DNA of 33,719 bases from Bacillota bacterium (GTDB lineage Bacteria > Bacillota > Bacilli > Alicyclobacillales > SLC66), in contig JAJZCL010000008.1 in NCBI GenBank assembly GCA_021846165.1, forward strand, positions 1-33,719. Direction: 5' to 3'. Positions within the stretch are counted from its first letter, which is position 1. Each line of letters begins with the position of its first letter. The notes beneath the pieces are model-generated. The model made no database searches and had not been told where the DNA came from. It saw only the letters and a program-made list of their open reading frames with translations. Shown in pieces: positions 11,352-19,071 of the stretch. Both the position numbers and the translations under genes were made by a program.

Positions 11352-12329
11352 TCAGTGTTCGTGCGTCATCAGCGTATACGCCCTCATAAGCGCCCGCGAA
11401 ACGGTCACCGAGTTGTCGACTACCCCTTGTTTTAACTCGTCAAAACGCGTGTCCTCCACCCACAATCGCCGCACCTCTGACACCACCCGTTCTTCGAGGC
11501 GCTCGCGCAATTCCTGTAGGCGCCCCCGCCCCCGCCGCAGGTCAAGGCGATTCGCTTCAGCCAAAAAAGCACGGTGTCGCGAGAGTGCCTGCGCCACGCC
11601 CTCCACCCCGTCACCTGTGGGAGCGGAGGTTAGCAATACCGGCTCACTCCATTCGGAAAATGTGCCAAGATCCCATGTGCGCTTGGCGCTTTGCTTGATT
11701 TTGACCATGTCCTCAAGTTCGCCCTTCATGCGCTCGGCGCCGGGCAAATCGGCTTTGTTCACGATCAGCAAATCAGCGGTCTCCATCACGCCCGCTTTGG
11801 CGGCCTGCACCTGATCGCCGCCAGCGGGGGTGAGGACGACCACCACCGTATCGGCCACGTACATCACATCGAGTTCCGATTGACCGACGCCCACGGTTTC
11901 CAGCACGATTTTGTGGAAACCGCCCGCTGCGAGTACCTTGATGGCGTCGCGCACCGGCCTAGCGAGCCCCCCCAAACTACCGCGCGACCCCATACTGCGA
12001 ATAAACACCCCGTCATCAAGCGTATGGCGCATCATGCGCACGCGGTCGCCCAGCACAGCGCCGCCACTGAAGGGGCTGCTCGGATCGACAGCAATCACCG
12101 CCACGCGTTCACCATCACGGCGAAAAAGTCCGACCAAGGCGTCACTAAGGCTGCTTTTGCCGGCGCCCGGCGCACCCGTGAGACCAATGACGTGAACCTC
12201 TTGAAGCACGCCTTGTTCGATCCGGCCAAGCAGGCGTTCCGCTTCGGCGCCGCCCTGTTCCACAACAGAGAGAGCCCGCGCAATTGCACGCGGATTCCCC
12301 TCCAGCACCTGGCTCCATCCGTTTGCCAT
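11352..12329 (-). CDS. meaB: MeaB/ArgK-type G-protein chaperone of B12-dependent acyl-CoA mutase
   Basis: SIMIBI-class GTPase that protects and reloads adenosylcobalamin-dependent methylmalonyl-CoA or isobutyryl-CoA mutases. The 325 residues include Walker A GAPGAGKSS (52-60), the switch/Mg segment VIAVDPSSPFSGGAVLGDRVRM, ETVGVGQSE and the guanine-specificity motif NKAD, followed by a C-terminal dimerisation helix region. The start is an ATG after a GGGCGGGAT ribosome-binding site. No mutase gene lies in the window. It follows the second acyl-CoA dehydrogenase by 23 bases and so is probably cotranscribed with the beta-oxidation genes. That would fit odd-chain or branched-chain acyl-CoA breakdown to methylmalonyl-CoA, which is an inference from context. 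Confidence 0.9.
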   Translation of the reverse strand: MANGWSQVLEGNPRAIARALSVVEQGGAEAERLLGRIEQGVLQEVHVIGLTGAPGAGKSSLSDALVGLFRRDGERVAVIAVDPSSPFSGGAVLGDRVRMMRHTLDDGVFIRSMGSRGSLGGLARPVRDAIKVLAAGGFHKIVLETVGVGQSELDVMYVADTVVVVLTPAGGDQVQAAKAGVMETADLLIVNKADLPGAERMKGELEDMVKIKQSAKRTWDLGTFSEWSEPVLLTSAPTGDGVEGVAQALSRHRAFLAEANRLDLRRGRGRLQELRERLEERVVSEVRRLWVEDTRFDELKQGVVDNSVTVSRALMRAYTLMTHEH

Positions 12330-12352
12330 GGTTCCAATCCCGCCCCAGCGCT

Positions 12353-13501
12353 TTACTTTGCGTCGCGCAGCAGTTGACTGGCGATCACCATGCGCTGCAC
12401 CTCGTTGGTGCCTTCATAAATCTGCGTGATCTTAGCGTCGCGCATCATTCGCTCCACGGGGTAATCACGCGTGTAACCGTACCCGCCATGGATCTGCACC
12501 GCTTCCGTCGTCACCCGCATGGCCACGTCGGATGCCGTCATTTTTGCCATTGCCGACGCCTTGCCATACGGCAGGCCGTTATCTTCCAGCCAGGCGGCCT
12601 GGTACGTCAGCAAACGCGCCGTTTCAATCGCTGTCGCCATGTCGGCCAGTTTGAATTGGATCGCCTGAAATTCGGCGATCGGCTTGTTGAACTGCGTGCG
12701 GTTTTTGGCGTACTCAAGCGCCGCATCAAGCGCCCCCTGTGCGATGCCGAGCGCCTGCGCCGCGATGCCGTTGCGCCCGCCGTCCAGCGTCATCATGGCG
12801 ATCTTGAAACCTTGCCCGCGCTCGCCGAGAATGTTTTCTTTCGGCACCCGGCAGTCTTCAAAAATCAGTTCCACGGTCGGTGATGAACGGATACCCATCT
12901 TTTTTTCTTTTTTGCCAAAAGTAAAGCCTTCCATTCCTTTTTCCACGATAAAACCCGTAACGCCACGCGATTTTTGATCTGGATCGGTACTCGCAAAGAC
13001 CACATAGGTATCTGCCACGCCGCCGTTGGTGATGAACACCTTGCTGCCGTTCAAAATGAACGAGTCGCCGTCTTCCGTTGCCGTCGTACGCAAACTGGCC
13101 GCATCCGTTCCGGCGCTGGGTTCGGTCAAGCCATAAGCGCCAATTTGCGCACCTTCGGCAAGGGGTTTCAGGTACTTTAGCTTCTGTTCTTCATTCCCGA
13201 ACTTGTAAATCGGCCAGGAGGCGAGGGACAGGTGTGCGGACAGCGTCACGCCCGTTGAGGCACAAACTCGCGACAGTTCCTCGACCGCGATCACATAGCT
13301 TAAAAAATCCATTTCCGCGCCGCCGTACTTTTCCGGCCAAGGAATGCCGGTTAACCCGAGTGCGGCCATCTTGTCAAAGATCGTACGGTCAAAGCGCTCC
13401 TCTTCGTCGCGCTCCGCCGCGCTCGGCGCCACTTCCTTCAACGCGAAATCACGCACCACTTTGCGCAGCGCCTGCTGCTCGTCATTCAAAGTAAAATCCA
13501 T
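12353..13501 (-). CDS. Acyl-CoA dehydrogenase (second of a pair)
   Basis: FAD enzyme making the trans-2,3 double bond in acyl-CoA and passing electrons to ETF. The 382 residues cover the N-terminal helical, beta and C-terminal helical domains. Motifs seen are the FAD/substrate segment [19 protein letters not shown], and the C-terminal block [11 protein letters not shown] with the catalytic-base Glu363. It resembles short-chain (butyryl-CoA) and MmgC-type enzymes, but chain-length preference cannot be fixed by eye. The ATG start has GAGGGGG seven bases upstream. It lies 24 bases after the first acyl-CoA dehydrogenase and 23 bases before meaB, within the thiolase-led operon. The two dehydrogenases are related paralogues in tandem, perhaps with different acyl preferences. 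Confidence 0.93.
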   Translation of the reverse strand: MDFTLNDEQQALRKVVRDFALKEVAPSAAERDEEERFDRTIFDKMAALGLTGIPWPEKYGGAEMDFLSYVIAVEELSRVCASTGVTLSAHLSLASWPIYKFGNEEQKLKYLKPLAEGAQIGAYGLTEPSAGTDAASLRTTATEDGDSFILNGSKVFITNGGVADTYVVFASTDPDQKSRGVTGFIVEKGMEGFTFGKKEKKMGIRSSPTVELIFEDCRVPKENILGERGQGFKIAMMTLDGGRNGIAAQALGIAQGALDAALEYAKNRTQFNKPIAEFQAIQFKLADMATAIETARLLTYQAAWLEDNGLPYGKASAMAKMTASDVAMRVTTEAVQIHGGYGYTRDYPVERMMRDAKITQIYEGTNEVQRMVIASQLLRDAK

Positions 13502-13525
13502 GGCAGTTCCCCCTCGTCAGTTCCG

Positions 13526-14665
13526 TTATTGAGTCAACGCCTTAGCCACCACAATTCGCTGGATCTGGTTGGTACCTTCGTAAATTTGCGTCACTTTTGC
13601 GTCCCGCATAAACCGCTCGACCGGATACTCTTTCGTGTAGCCGTAGCCGCCCAAAAGCTGCACCGCATCCGTCGTCACCCGCATGGCCATATCGGTCGTG
13701 TACAGCTTGGCCATCGACGCTTCGAGCGTGCAGGGAAGGTCGCGCGCTCGAAGCGACACGGCGCGATAGGTCATCAGTCGCGCGGCCTCAATGCCTGTTG
13801 CCATATCGGCAAGCATCTCCTGGATCGCCTGAAATTCCGCGATCGGACGCCCGAATTGGCGCCGCTCCATCACGTAGGCGACCGCGGTGTCATAGGCAGC
13901 GCGAGCGATGCCAAGCGCCTGCGCAGCGATGCCAATGCGTCCGCCATCGAGTTGCGACATGGCAATGCGAAAGCCTTCGCCCTCTTCACCAAGCCGCTGG
14001 TTCACCGAAATCCGCATATCGTCAAACAAAAGCTGCGCGGTGGCCGAGCCGTTCAACCCCATTTTACGCTCCTTATGACCAATCACAAAACCCGGTGTTC
14101 CGCGCTCGACGAGAAAAGCGGTGATGCCGCGCGAACCTTTAGCCGGGTCGGTTTTCGCGAACACGTTGTAGACGTCCGCCTCACCGCCATTTGTAATGAA
14201 CACCTTGCTGCCATTTAGCACGTACGTGTCGCCGTCGCGCACCGCGCGCGTTTGAATCCCTTTCGCATCCGACCCGGCACCGGGCTCAGTCAACGCAAAA
14301 GCGCCGATCATTTCCCCTGTGGCTAATTTCGCCACATACTTCTCGCGTTGTTCTGGCGTACCGAAGTGGAGAATGGGCAGTGTGCCCACCGACGTATGTA
14401 CAGCGAGAATTACGCCAACGGCGGCACTGGCATAGGAAATCTCTTCAATCGCAAGCATGTAGGACATGTAGTCGGCACCTACCCCCTCATACTCTTCGGG
14501 GATAGGCAGTCCAAGCAGACCAAGATCCGCCATTTTGCGAATGATGGCACGGGGGAACTCATCCTTGTCGTCAATACTCGCAGCGTGCGGAATGATCTCT
14601 TTTTTGGCAAAATCGCGCACCAGTTTGCGCATGGCGGTTTGTTCCTCTGTCAAGCGCAGATCCAT
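13526..14665 (-). CDS. Acyl-CoA dehydrogenase (first of a pair)
   Basis: The 379-residue product has the same three-domain layout as its neighbour, with FALTEPGAGSDA, FITNGGEADVY and QIYEGTNQIQR; the last carries the catalytic Glu363. The start is the ATG at 14665, seven bases after a perfect AGGAGGTG. Longer in-frame extension would run through that site. It begins 21 bases after the hydroxybutyryl-CoA dehydrogenase stop. Tandem arrangement behind thiolase and 3-hydroxyacyl-CoA dehydrogenase resembles the B. subtilis mmgABC set. Electrons would go to ETF and then to the FadF-type protein encoded upstream; no etfAB genes are in the window. Confidence 0.93.
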   Translation of the reverse strand: MDLRLTEEQTAMRKLVRDFAKKEIIPHAASIDDKDEFPRAIIRKMADLGLLGLPIPEEYEGVGADYMSYMLAIEEISYASAAVGVILAVHTSVGTLPILHFGTPEQREKYVAKLATGEMIGAFALTEPGAGSDAKGIQTRAVRDGDTYVLNGSKVFITNGGEADVYNVFAKTDPAKGSRGITAFLVERGTPGFVIGHKERKMGLNGSATAQLLFDDMRISVNQRLGEEGEGFRIAMSQLDGGRIGIAAQALGIARAAYDTAVAYVMERRQFGRPIAEFQAIQEMLADMATGIEAARLMTYRAVSLRARDLPCTLEASMAKLYTTDMAMRVTTDAVQLLGGYGYTKEYPVERFMRDAKVTQIYEGTNQIQRIVVAKALTQ

Positions 14666-14686
14666 GGCCGCGCACCTCCTCACCAA

Positions 14687-15532
14687 TCAGGCGTATTGAT
14701 AAAACCCGCGCCCTGATTTTTTGCCCAAATACCCTGCCTCCACGTATTTGCGCAGCAGCGGACACGGACGGTACTTGGAATCGGCGAAGCCTTCGTAAAG
14801 TACCTCCATGATGTATAGACAGGTATCCAGCCCAATAAAATCCGCGAGTTGCAGCGGTCCCATCGGGTGACTCATGCCCAGCTTCATGATCTCGTCGATC
14901 GCTGCGGGCTCTGCGACGCCTTCATAAAGGCAGTAAATCGCCTCGTTGATCATTGGCATCAATATGCGGTTGGAGATAAACCCAGGAAAGTCCCGCACCG
15001 CGATGGGCGTTTTGCCCATGTCTTTTGCGAGTGTTTCTATCGCCTGATACGTCGCGTCAGAGGTCTGCAGTCCGCGGATCATCTCGACGAGCTTCATCAT
15101 CGGCACGGGGTTCATGAAGTGCATGCCCATCACTTGCTCAGGGCGACGAGTCACCGCCGCGAGTTCAGTAATCGGGAGCGACGAGGTATTGCTCGCCAGC
15201 AGCGCGTCCTGCGGCGCGATCTGATCCAGTTTGCGGAAAATCTCCTTCTTGACGTCCATTTTTTCAATGGCCGCTTCAATCACCACGTCCGCCTCGGCGG
15301 CCATGGCAAGATCGGTGGTTATGCGGATGCGGCCAAGTGTCGCTTCCACGTCTTCTTGCGTCAGTGTGCTTTTTTTGACGAACCGTTCCAAGCTCGTGCG
15401 AATCGTTTTCATCCCGCGCTCGGTAAACTCGTCCTTCACGTCCTGCATGATGACGGAAAAACCAGACTGCGCCGCCACCTGAACGATGCCGCTTCCCATT
15501 TGGCCGGCACCTATAATCATTAATTTTGTCAT
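14687..15532 (-). CDS. hbd: 3-hydroxybutyryl-CoA dehydrogenase
   Basis: NAD(P)-dependent oxidation of (S)-3-hydroxyacyl-CoA to 3-ketoacyl-CoA. The 281 residues are the length of the stand-alone short-chain enzyme (Hbd/MmgB/PaaH family). The Rossmann motif is GAGQMGSG (8-15). The catalytic surroundings are SNTSS (Ser117), HFMNP (His138) and ISNR, with the C-terminal dimerisation domain ending KSGRGFYQY. The ATG start lies four bases after the thiolase stop, so expression is tightly linked. No enoyl-CoA hydratase gene is in this operon, so that step must be encoded elsewhere. Confidence 0.93.
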   Translation of the reverse strand: MTKLMIIGAGQMGSGIVQVAAQSGFSVIMQDVKDEFTERGMKTIRTSLERFVKKSTLTQEDVEATLGRIRITTDLAMAAEADVVIEAAIEKMDVKKEIFRKLDQIAPQDALLASNTSSLPITELAAVTRRPEQVMGMHFMNPVPMMKLVEMIRGLQTSDATYQAIETLAKDMGKTPIAVRDFPGFISNRILMPMINEAIYCLYEGVAEPAAIDEIMKLGMSHPMGPLQLADFIGLDTCLYIMEVLYEGFADSKYRPCPLLRKYVEAGYLGKKSGRGFYQYA

Positions 15533-15536
15533 CGTA

Positions 15537-16724
15537 TCAAACGTCCTTTCCTGGCACTTCGATTAACACGGCGTCTCCTTGCGCGGCACCGCTGCAAATC
15601 GCAGCCACGCCAAGTCCACCGCCCCGTCGCCTGAGTTCGTAAATGAGCGTCATCAAGATCCGTGCGCCGCTGGCGCCGATCGGATGACCAAACGCGACCG
15701 CGCCGCCGTTCACGTTGACGAGTTCGGGGTCAATGCCGATCATCTGCATGCTGGTAAGCGCGACCGCCGCAAACGCCTCGTTAATCTCAAACAGCTTAAT
15801 ATCACTCGCGCTTTTGCCCGTCTTTGCAAACAGCTTTTGCATCGCAAGCGCCGGGGTAGTGGCGATGTACTTCGCCTCGGCTCCCGCCTCGGCGTGACCG
15901 TGCAGTATGGCGAGTACGTCACGACCCTCGCGCCGCGCCCGCTCTTCGCTCATGACGACGAGCGCCCCCGCGCCATCGTTGACGCCGGGCGCGTTGCCGG
16001 CCGTCACAGAACCAGTCGGATCAAATACTGGGCCTAGCCGTGCGAGTTGCTCTAGACTCGTGTCCTTACGCGGTGCCTCGTCGGCAGACACGACGGTGTC
16101 GCCTTTTCTGCCCTTCACCGTGACGGAAACGATTTCATCAGATAGACGGCCTTCCTCCATCGCCGCGATTGCACGCTTTTGTGAGCGTAGCGCCCACTCG
16201 TCCTGCGCCTCGCGAGTAATGCCGTACTCCCTGGCCACGGTTGAACCGTGAACGGCCATATGCACACCGTGAAAGGAACACATGAGCCCGTCACGCAGCA
16301 TCAGATCCTCCACCTTGCCGTCATTCATACGCAGGCCAAAGCGCGCACTCGCAAGCGCATATGGCGCGTTCGACATGCTCTCCATGCCGCCAGCGACGGC
16401 GATCTCGATGTCGCCCGCGCGAATCATCTGATCCGCGAGCGTGACGGCGCGAAGACCGGATGCGCAGACCTTGTTAATCGTTTCTGTTGCCGTTTCCCAA
16501 GGGATGTCAGCCTTTCGTGCGGCTTGCCGCGAGGGGATCTGCCCCGCTCCCGCCTGCAATACCATGCCCATGATCACTTCGTCGACTGCATCTGGCGCCA
16601 CTCCTGCTCTTTGCAACGCCTCGCGGATCACAACCCCGCCGAGTTCCACTGCGGGCAAACTAGCCAGCGCCCCACCAAACTTACCAAACGGCGTACGCGC
16701 CGCTCCGACGATCACACTTTTCAA
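15537..16724 (-). CDS. Acetyl-CoA C-acetyltransferase (thiolase)
   Basis: Thiolytic cleavage of 3-ketoacyl-CoA, or the reverse condensation of two acetyl-CoA. The 395 residues show the three active-site elements: Cys87 in NKVCASG, His346 in [10 protein letters not shown] and Cys377 in AICSGAAQG, with NEAFAAV before the second half. The start is TTG, six bases after GGGGTGG. It is the first gene of the operon running through hbd, two acyl-CoA dehydrogenases and meaB. A possible promoter and a palindromic operator lie in the 60 bases upstream, suggesting repression when fatty acids are absent. Degradative and biosynthetic thiolases cannot be told apart with certainty, but the context favours degradation. 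Confidence 0.94.
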   Translation of the reverse strand: MKSVIVGAARTPFGKFGGALASLPAVELGGVVIREALQRAGVAPDAVDEVIMGMVLQAGAGQIPSRQAARKADIPWETATETINKVCASGLRAVTLADQMIRAGDIEIAVAGGMESMSNAPYALASARFGLRMNDGKVEDLMLRDGLMCSFHGVHMAVHGSTVAREYGITREAQDEWALRSQKRAIAAMEEGRLSDEIVSVTVKGRKGDTVVSADEAPRKDTSLEQLARLGPVFDPTGSVTAGNAPGVNDGAGALVVMSEERARREGRDVLAILHGHAEAGAEAKYIATTPALAMQKLFAKTGKSASDIKLFEINEAFAAVALTSMQMIGIDPELVNVNGGAVAFGHPIGASGARILMTLIYELRRRGGGLGVAAICSGAAQGDAVLIEVPGKDV

Positions 16725-16748
16725 AGTGTTCCACCCCGTTTCCGTTGT

Positions 16749-16770
16749 CGACCGAGCGTTCGTTCGGTCG
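16749..16770. promoter_or_regulatory. TetR-type palindromic operator before the thiolase operon
   Basis: CGACCGA and TCGGTCG form a perfect 7-base inverted repeat around an 8-base spacer. It lies between the proposed -10 (16779-16784) and the thiolase TTG. ACCGA/TCGGT half-sites are typical of TetR-family regulators of fatty-acid degradation genes in several bacteria. This site differs clearly from the FadR-like box before fadF. The regulator gene is not in the window. Confidence 0.55.
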
Positions 16771-16778
16771 TTTGCTCT

Positions 16779-16805
16779 AGATTATCATATTTTTGTCACT
16801 CTCAA
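16779..16805 (-). promoter_or_regulatory. Possible promoter of the thiolase operon
   Basis: TTGAGA and TAATCT on the minus strand, 15 bases apart, both 4-5/6 matches but with short spacing. The palindromic operator lies directly downstream, where a bound repressor would block transcription. Confidence 0.4.
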
Positions 16806-16874
16806 AAGGGGGAAAGAAGAAATTAATTGCGATATGCGGAATCGTAACCTGATCCCTCATCTCGCCAACAGCAA

Positions 16875-16913
16875 AAGGCCCGTTCAGCGACAATATGTCA
16901 CTGAACGGGCCTT
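16875..16913 (-). terminator. Rho-independent terminator after fadF
   Basis: An 18-base stem with one mismatch (AAGGCCCGTTCAG on one arm, CTGAACGGGCCTT on the other) and a 3-base loop, followed on the minus strand by CTTTTG. It lies 24 bases past the fadF stop and separates fadF from the thiolase operon. The T-run is short, but the stem is very stable. Confidence 0.8.
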
Positions 16914-16936
16914 ATTCTTCTAGCGACGGTTATCAA

Positions 16937-18928
16937 TCAGATCGCCTGCAGCAACAGCTCCGCCACATCGAACGTCAACACTTCCTCCTCGACGCCCTTC
17001 GCCTTCGTGCCGTCGATCATCATCGTCATGCAGTAAGGGCAGGCCGTCGCGATCGTCGTCACCCCTGTCGCCAGCGCCTGTTCCGTGCGCAAGACGTTGA
17101 TCCGCTGCTTGCCCGTTTCTTCCTTGAACATCGAGCCGCCGCCGGCCCCGCAGCACATGCTTCTGTTGCGCGTACGATCCATTTCCACCAGCTTCAGCCC
17201 TGGAATCCGAGACAGAATGTAACGCGGTGCGTCATACACATCGTTGTAGCGTCCCAGATAGCAGGAGTCGTGATACGTCACCGTGCGCTCCACGGCCTTT
17301 GTCGGTTGAATCTTACCCGCCTTCATCAGACCGGCCAAAAACTCCGTATGGTGAATGACCTCCGCCTCAAGACCGAAGTCCGGGTACTCTTTTTTGAAGT
17401 TGTTATATGCATGCGGATCGGTGGTGATGATTTTTTTGACCCCATACTCCTTAAACAGCTCCACGTTCGTTTGCACGAGTTCCTGATACAGAAATTCGTT
17501 GCCAAGACGCCTCGCCGTGTCGCCGTCGCTCTCTTCTTCTGTCCCCAGCACGGCAAAGTCCACCCCTGCCTGCCGCAAAAGCTCCACAAACGCCCGCGCG
17601 ATCTTCTGATTGCGCACATCAAACGACGCCGCTGACCCCACATAGTACAGGTACTCCACCTTGCCTTCGACATCCGCCATCGTTTTTACATCAAGGCCAT
17701 CCGCCCACTCCAGCCGCGCCGAACGCGGGCGCCCCCACTCGTTCGACTGCCGCTCTAGGCCTGTAAACGCGCGATTGATCTCACCCGACGCCTTGCCCTC
17801 CGTCAACACGAGGTTGCGGCGCAAATCGATGATCAGGCTGACGTGTTCATTCCACACTGGACAGGCTTCTTCGCAGGCACGGCAGGTCGTGCAGGCCCAA
17901 ATCTCGTTCTCCGTGTACACCTCACCGACCAGCGACGGCAACTCTACTTCTTCCAAGGTTTCGGCGCCCGCCGCTTTTGCCATATTTTGCCGCTTGACCA
18001 GACTCGGCCCCGCCTCCACCAACGCTTCTTTCATTTTCAGAATCAGATACTTGGGCGACAAGTCTGTGCCGCTCATCATTGCGGGGCAGTTGACGTGACA
18101 GCGCCCGCACTCCGTACACGCAAACCCATCGAGCAACTGCTTCCACGTAAATTGCGTCACTTTTGCGACGCCAAACTCCTCCACGCTTTCGTCCGACAAA
18201 TCCAGGGTTTTGATCTTGCCGACGGGGCCCAAATTGCGGTAATACGAATTCACCATCGCCCCGATCATGTGCATGTGCTTCGAGCGTGGAATCAACACAA
18301 GAAACCCGAAGATGGAAAGCGTGTGCGCCCAAAACAACACTTGAATCCAAACGCTCGCCACGACCGGACTGACGCCAAAAAAGAGATGGCCGAACAGGTT
18401 CGACATCGGCGCCGCCATGCCTGGCATCACGCCCGTACGCGCCGCATCAAGGCCCCCGACGAGGAACGTCGTCGTGACGATGACAAAGATCAAAAACAGG
18501 ATAAATCCCGCTTCAAACGTCGGCTCAATCCGAATCGGCCGCACAATGTAGCGACGGATCAGCGCGACCACCACGGCAATCATCACAAACACCGCCGCCC
18601 ACTCCTGCAAGAACGTGAACCAGGGTGCCGTAAAACCTGGAATGTGCGACCCCGACAAGCCAAACGCGAAAAAGTCGAGTTCGCCAAACGCCAACACAAT
18701 GAAGCCCCAGAATATAAAAGAGTGACCGATTCCCGCAGGTTCCGCCAACACCTTAGCCTGTCCGAGTACATACTTTACAAAACTGCGGACGCGCAGATTT
18801 TTGGGTTCACTGCGGTCTTCCGCCTGACCCAATCTCACAAACTGATAGCGGCTGTATACCCCCGACCCGAATCCAGACAGCGCTGCGATCGCCAACACGA
18901 TAAATAGGATGAGATTTAAAAAGTACAC
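16937..18928 (-). CDS. fadF: FadF-type membrane iron-sulfur oxidoreductase (probable ETF:quinone oxidoreductase)
   Basis: The 663 residues combine an N-terminal membrane part with a cytosolic iron-sulfur part. The membrane part, about residues 1-215, has six or so helices and resembles the heme b subunit of nitrate reductase (gamma). Two [4Fe-4S] clusters are bound by Cys271/274/277/281 and Cys346/349/352/356. Two cysteine-rich CCG-type domains follow, with MCCGAGGG (Cys592, Cys593) and ACPYCM (Cys630, Cys633), as in heterodisulfide reductase subunit B. B. subtilis FadF (YwjF) has this layout and is thought to carry electrons from ETF to menaquinone. The start is GTG behind GGGGAGTGG. It has its own promoter with a FadR-like box and its own terminator, and sits beside rpoE-pyrG-linked acyl-CoA genes as in Bacillus. 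Confidence 0.9.
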   Translation of the reverse strand: MYFLNLILFIVLAIAALSGFGSGVYSRYQFVRLGQAEDRSEPKNLRVRSFVKYVLGQAKVLAEPAGIGHSFIFWGFIVLAFGELDFFAFGLSGSHIPGFTAPWFTFLQEWAAVFVMIAVVVALIRRYIVRPIRIEPTFEAGFILFLIFVIVTTTFLVGGLDAARTGVMPGMAAPMSNLFGHLFFGVSPVVASVWIQVLFWAHTLSIFGFLVLIPRSKHMHMIGAMVNSYYRNLGPVGKIKTLDLSDESVEEFGVAKVTQFTWKQLLDGFACTECGRCHVNCPAMMSGTDLSPKYLILKMKEALVEAGPSLVKRQNMAKAAGAETLEEVELPSLVGEVYTENEIWACTTCRACEEACPVWNEHVSLIIDLRRNLVLTEGKASGEINRAFTGLERQSNEWGRPRSARLEWADGLDVKTMADVEGKVEYLYYVGSAASFDVRNQKIARAFVELLRQAGVDFAVLGTEEESDGDTARRLGNEFLYQELVQTNVELFKEYGVKKIITTDPHAYNNFKKEYPDFGLEAEVIHHTEFLAGLMKAGKIQPTKAVERTVTYHDSCYLGRYNDVYDAPRYILSRIPGLKLVEMDRTRNRSMCCGAGGGSMFKEETGKQRINVLRTEQALATGVTTIATACPYCMTMMIDGTKAKGVEEEVLTFDVAELLLQAI

Positions 18929-18979
18929 GCAGTTCCACTCCCCCGTTATGTTAATATCCCATACTTCCCTTTGAATTTT

Positions 18980-19008
18980 ATCATACCACCGTCGTCAATG
19001 AGTGACTA
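18980..19008 (-). promoter_or_regulatory. Promoter of fadF
   Basis: On the minus strand TAGTCA (4/6) and TATGAT (5/6) are 17 bases apart. The -35 lies within the FadR-like box, so a bound FadR would exclude RNA polymerase. The fadF GTG is about 50 bases downstream. Confidence 0.5.
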
Positions 19009-19016
19009 GCCATTCA
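18999..19016. promoter_or_regulatory. FadR-like operator upstream of fadF
   Basis: The minus-strand sequence TGAATGGCTAGTCACTCA matches the published B. subtilis FadR consensus TGAATGAMTANTCATTCA at 16 of 18 positions and is near-palindromic. FadR is a TetR-family repressor released by long-chain acyl-CoA. The box overlaps the proposed fadF -35. Confidence 0.7.
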
Positions 19017-19032
19017 TTATTCTTTTTTTCAT

Positions 19033-19059
19033 GAAAAATCCGTGAACATCGTTCACGGA
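19033..19059 (-). terminator. Rho-independent terminator after the chemoreceptor-cytochrome gene
   Basis: A perfect 9-base stem TCCGTGAAC/GTTCACGGA with a 3-base loop is followed on the minus strand by TTTTTC. It starts 12 bases past the chemoreceptor stop, so transcription of that gene ends before fadF. Confidence 0.85.
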
Positions 19060-19071
19060 CGTATTTTTAAT

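Noticed and set aside
11691-12377. A 228-codon plus-strand frame opposite meaB
   Set aside because: Antisense of a conserved GTPase gene; His/Ala-rich composition and no translation signals.
17843-18907. A 354-codon open frame on the plus strand opposite fadF
   Set aside because: It is the mirror of a well-supported membrane/iron-sulfur gene, is rich in His, Arg and Gln as antisense frames of GC-rich genes are, and has no ribosome-binding site or recognisable motif.
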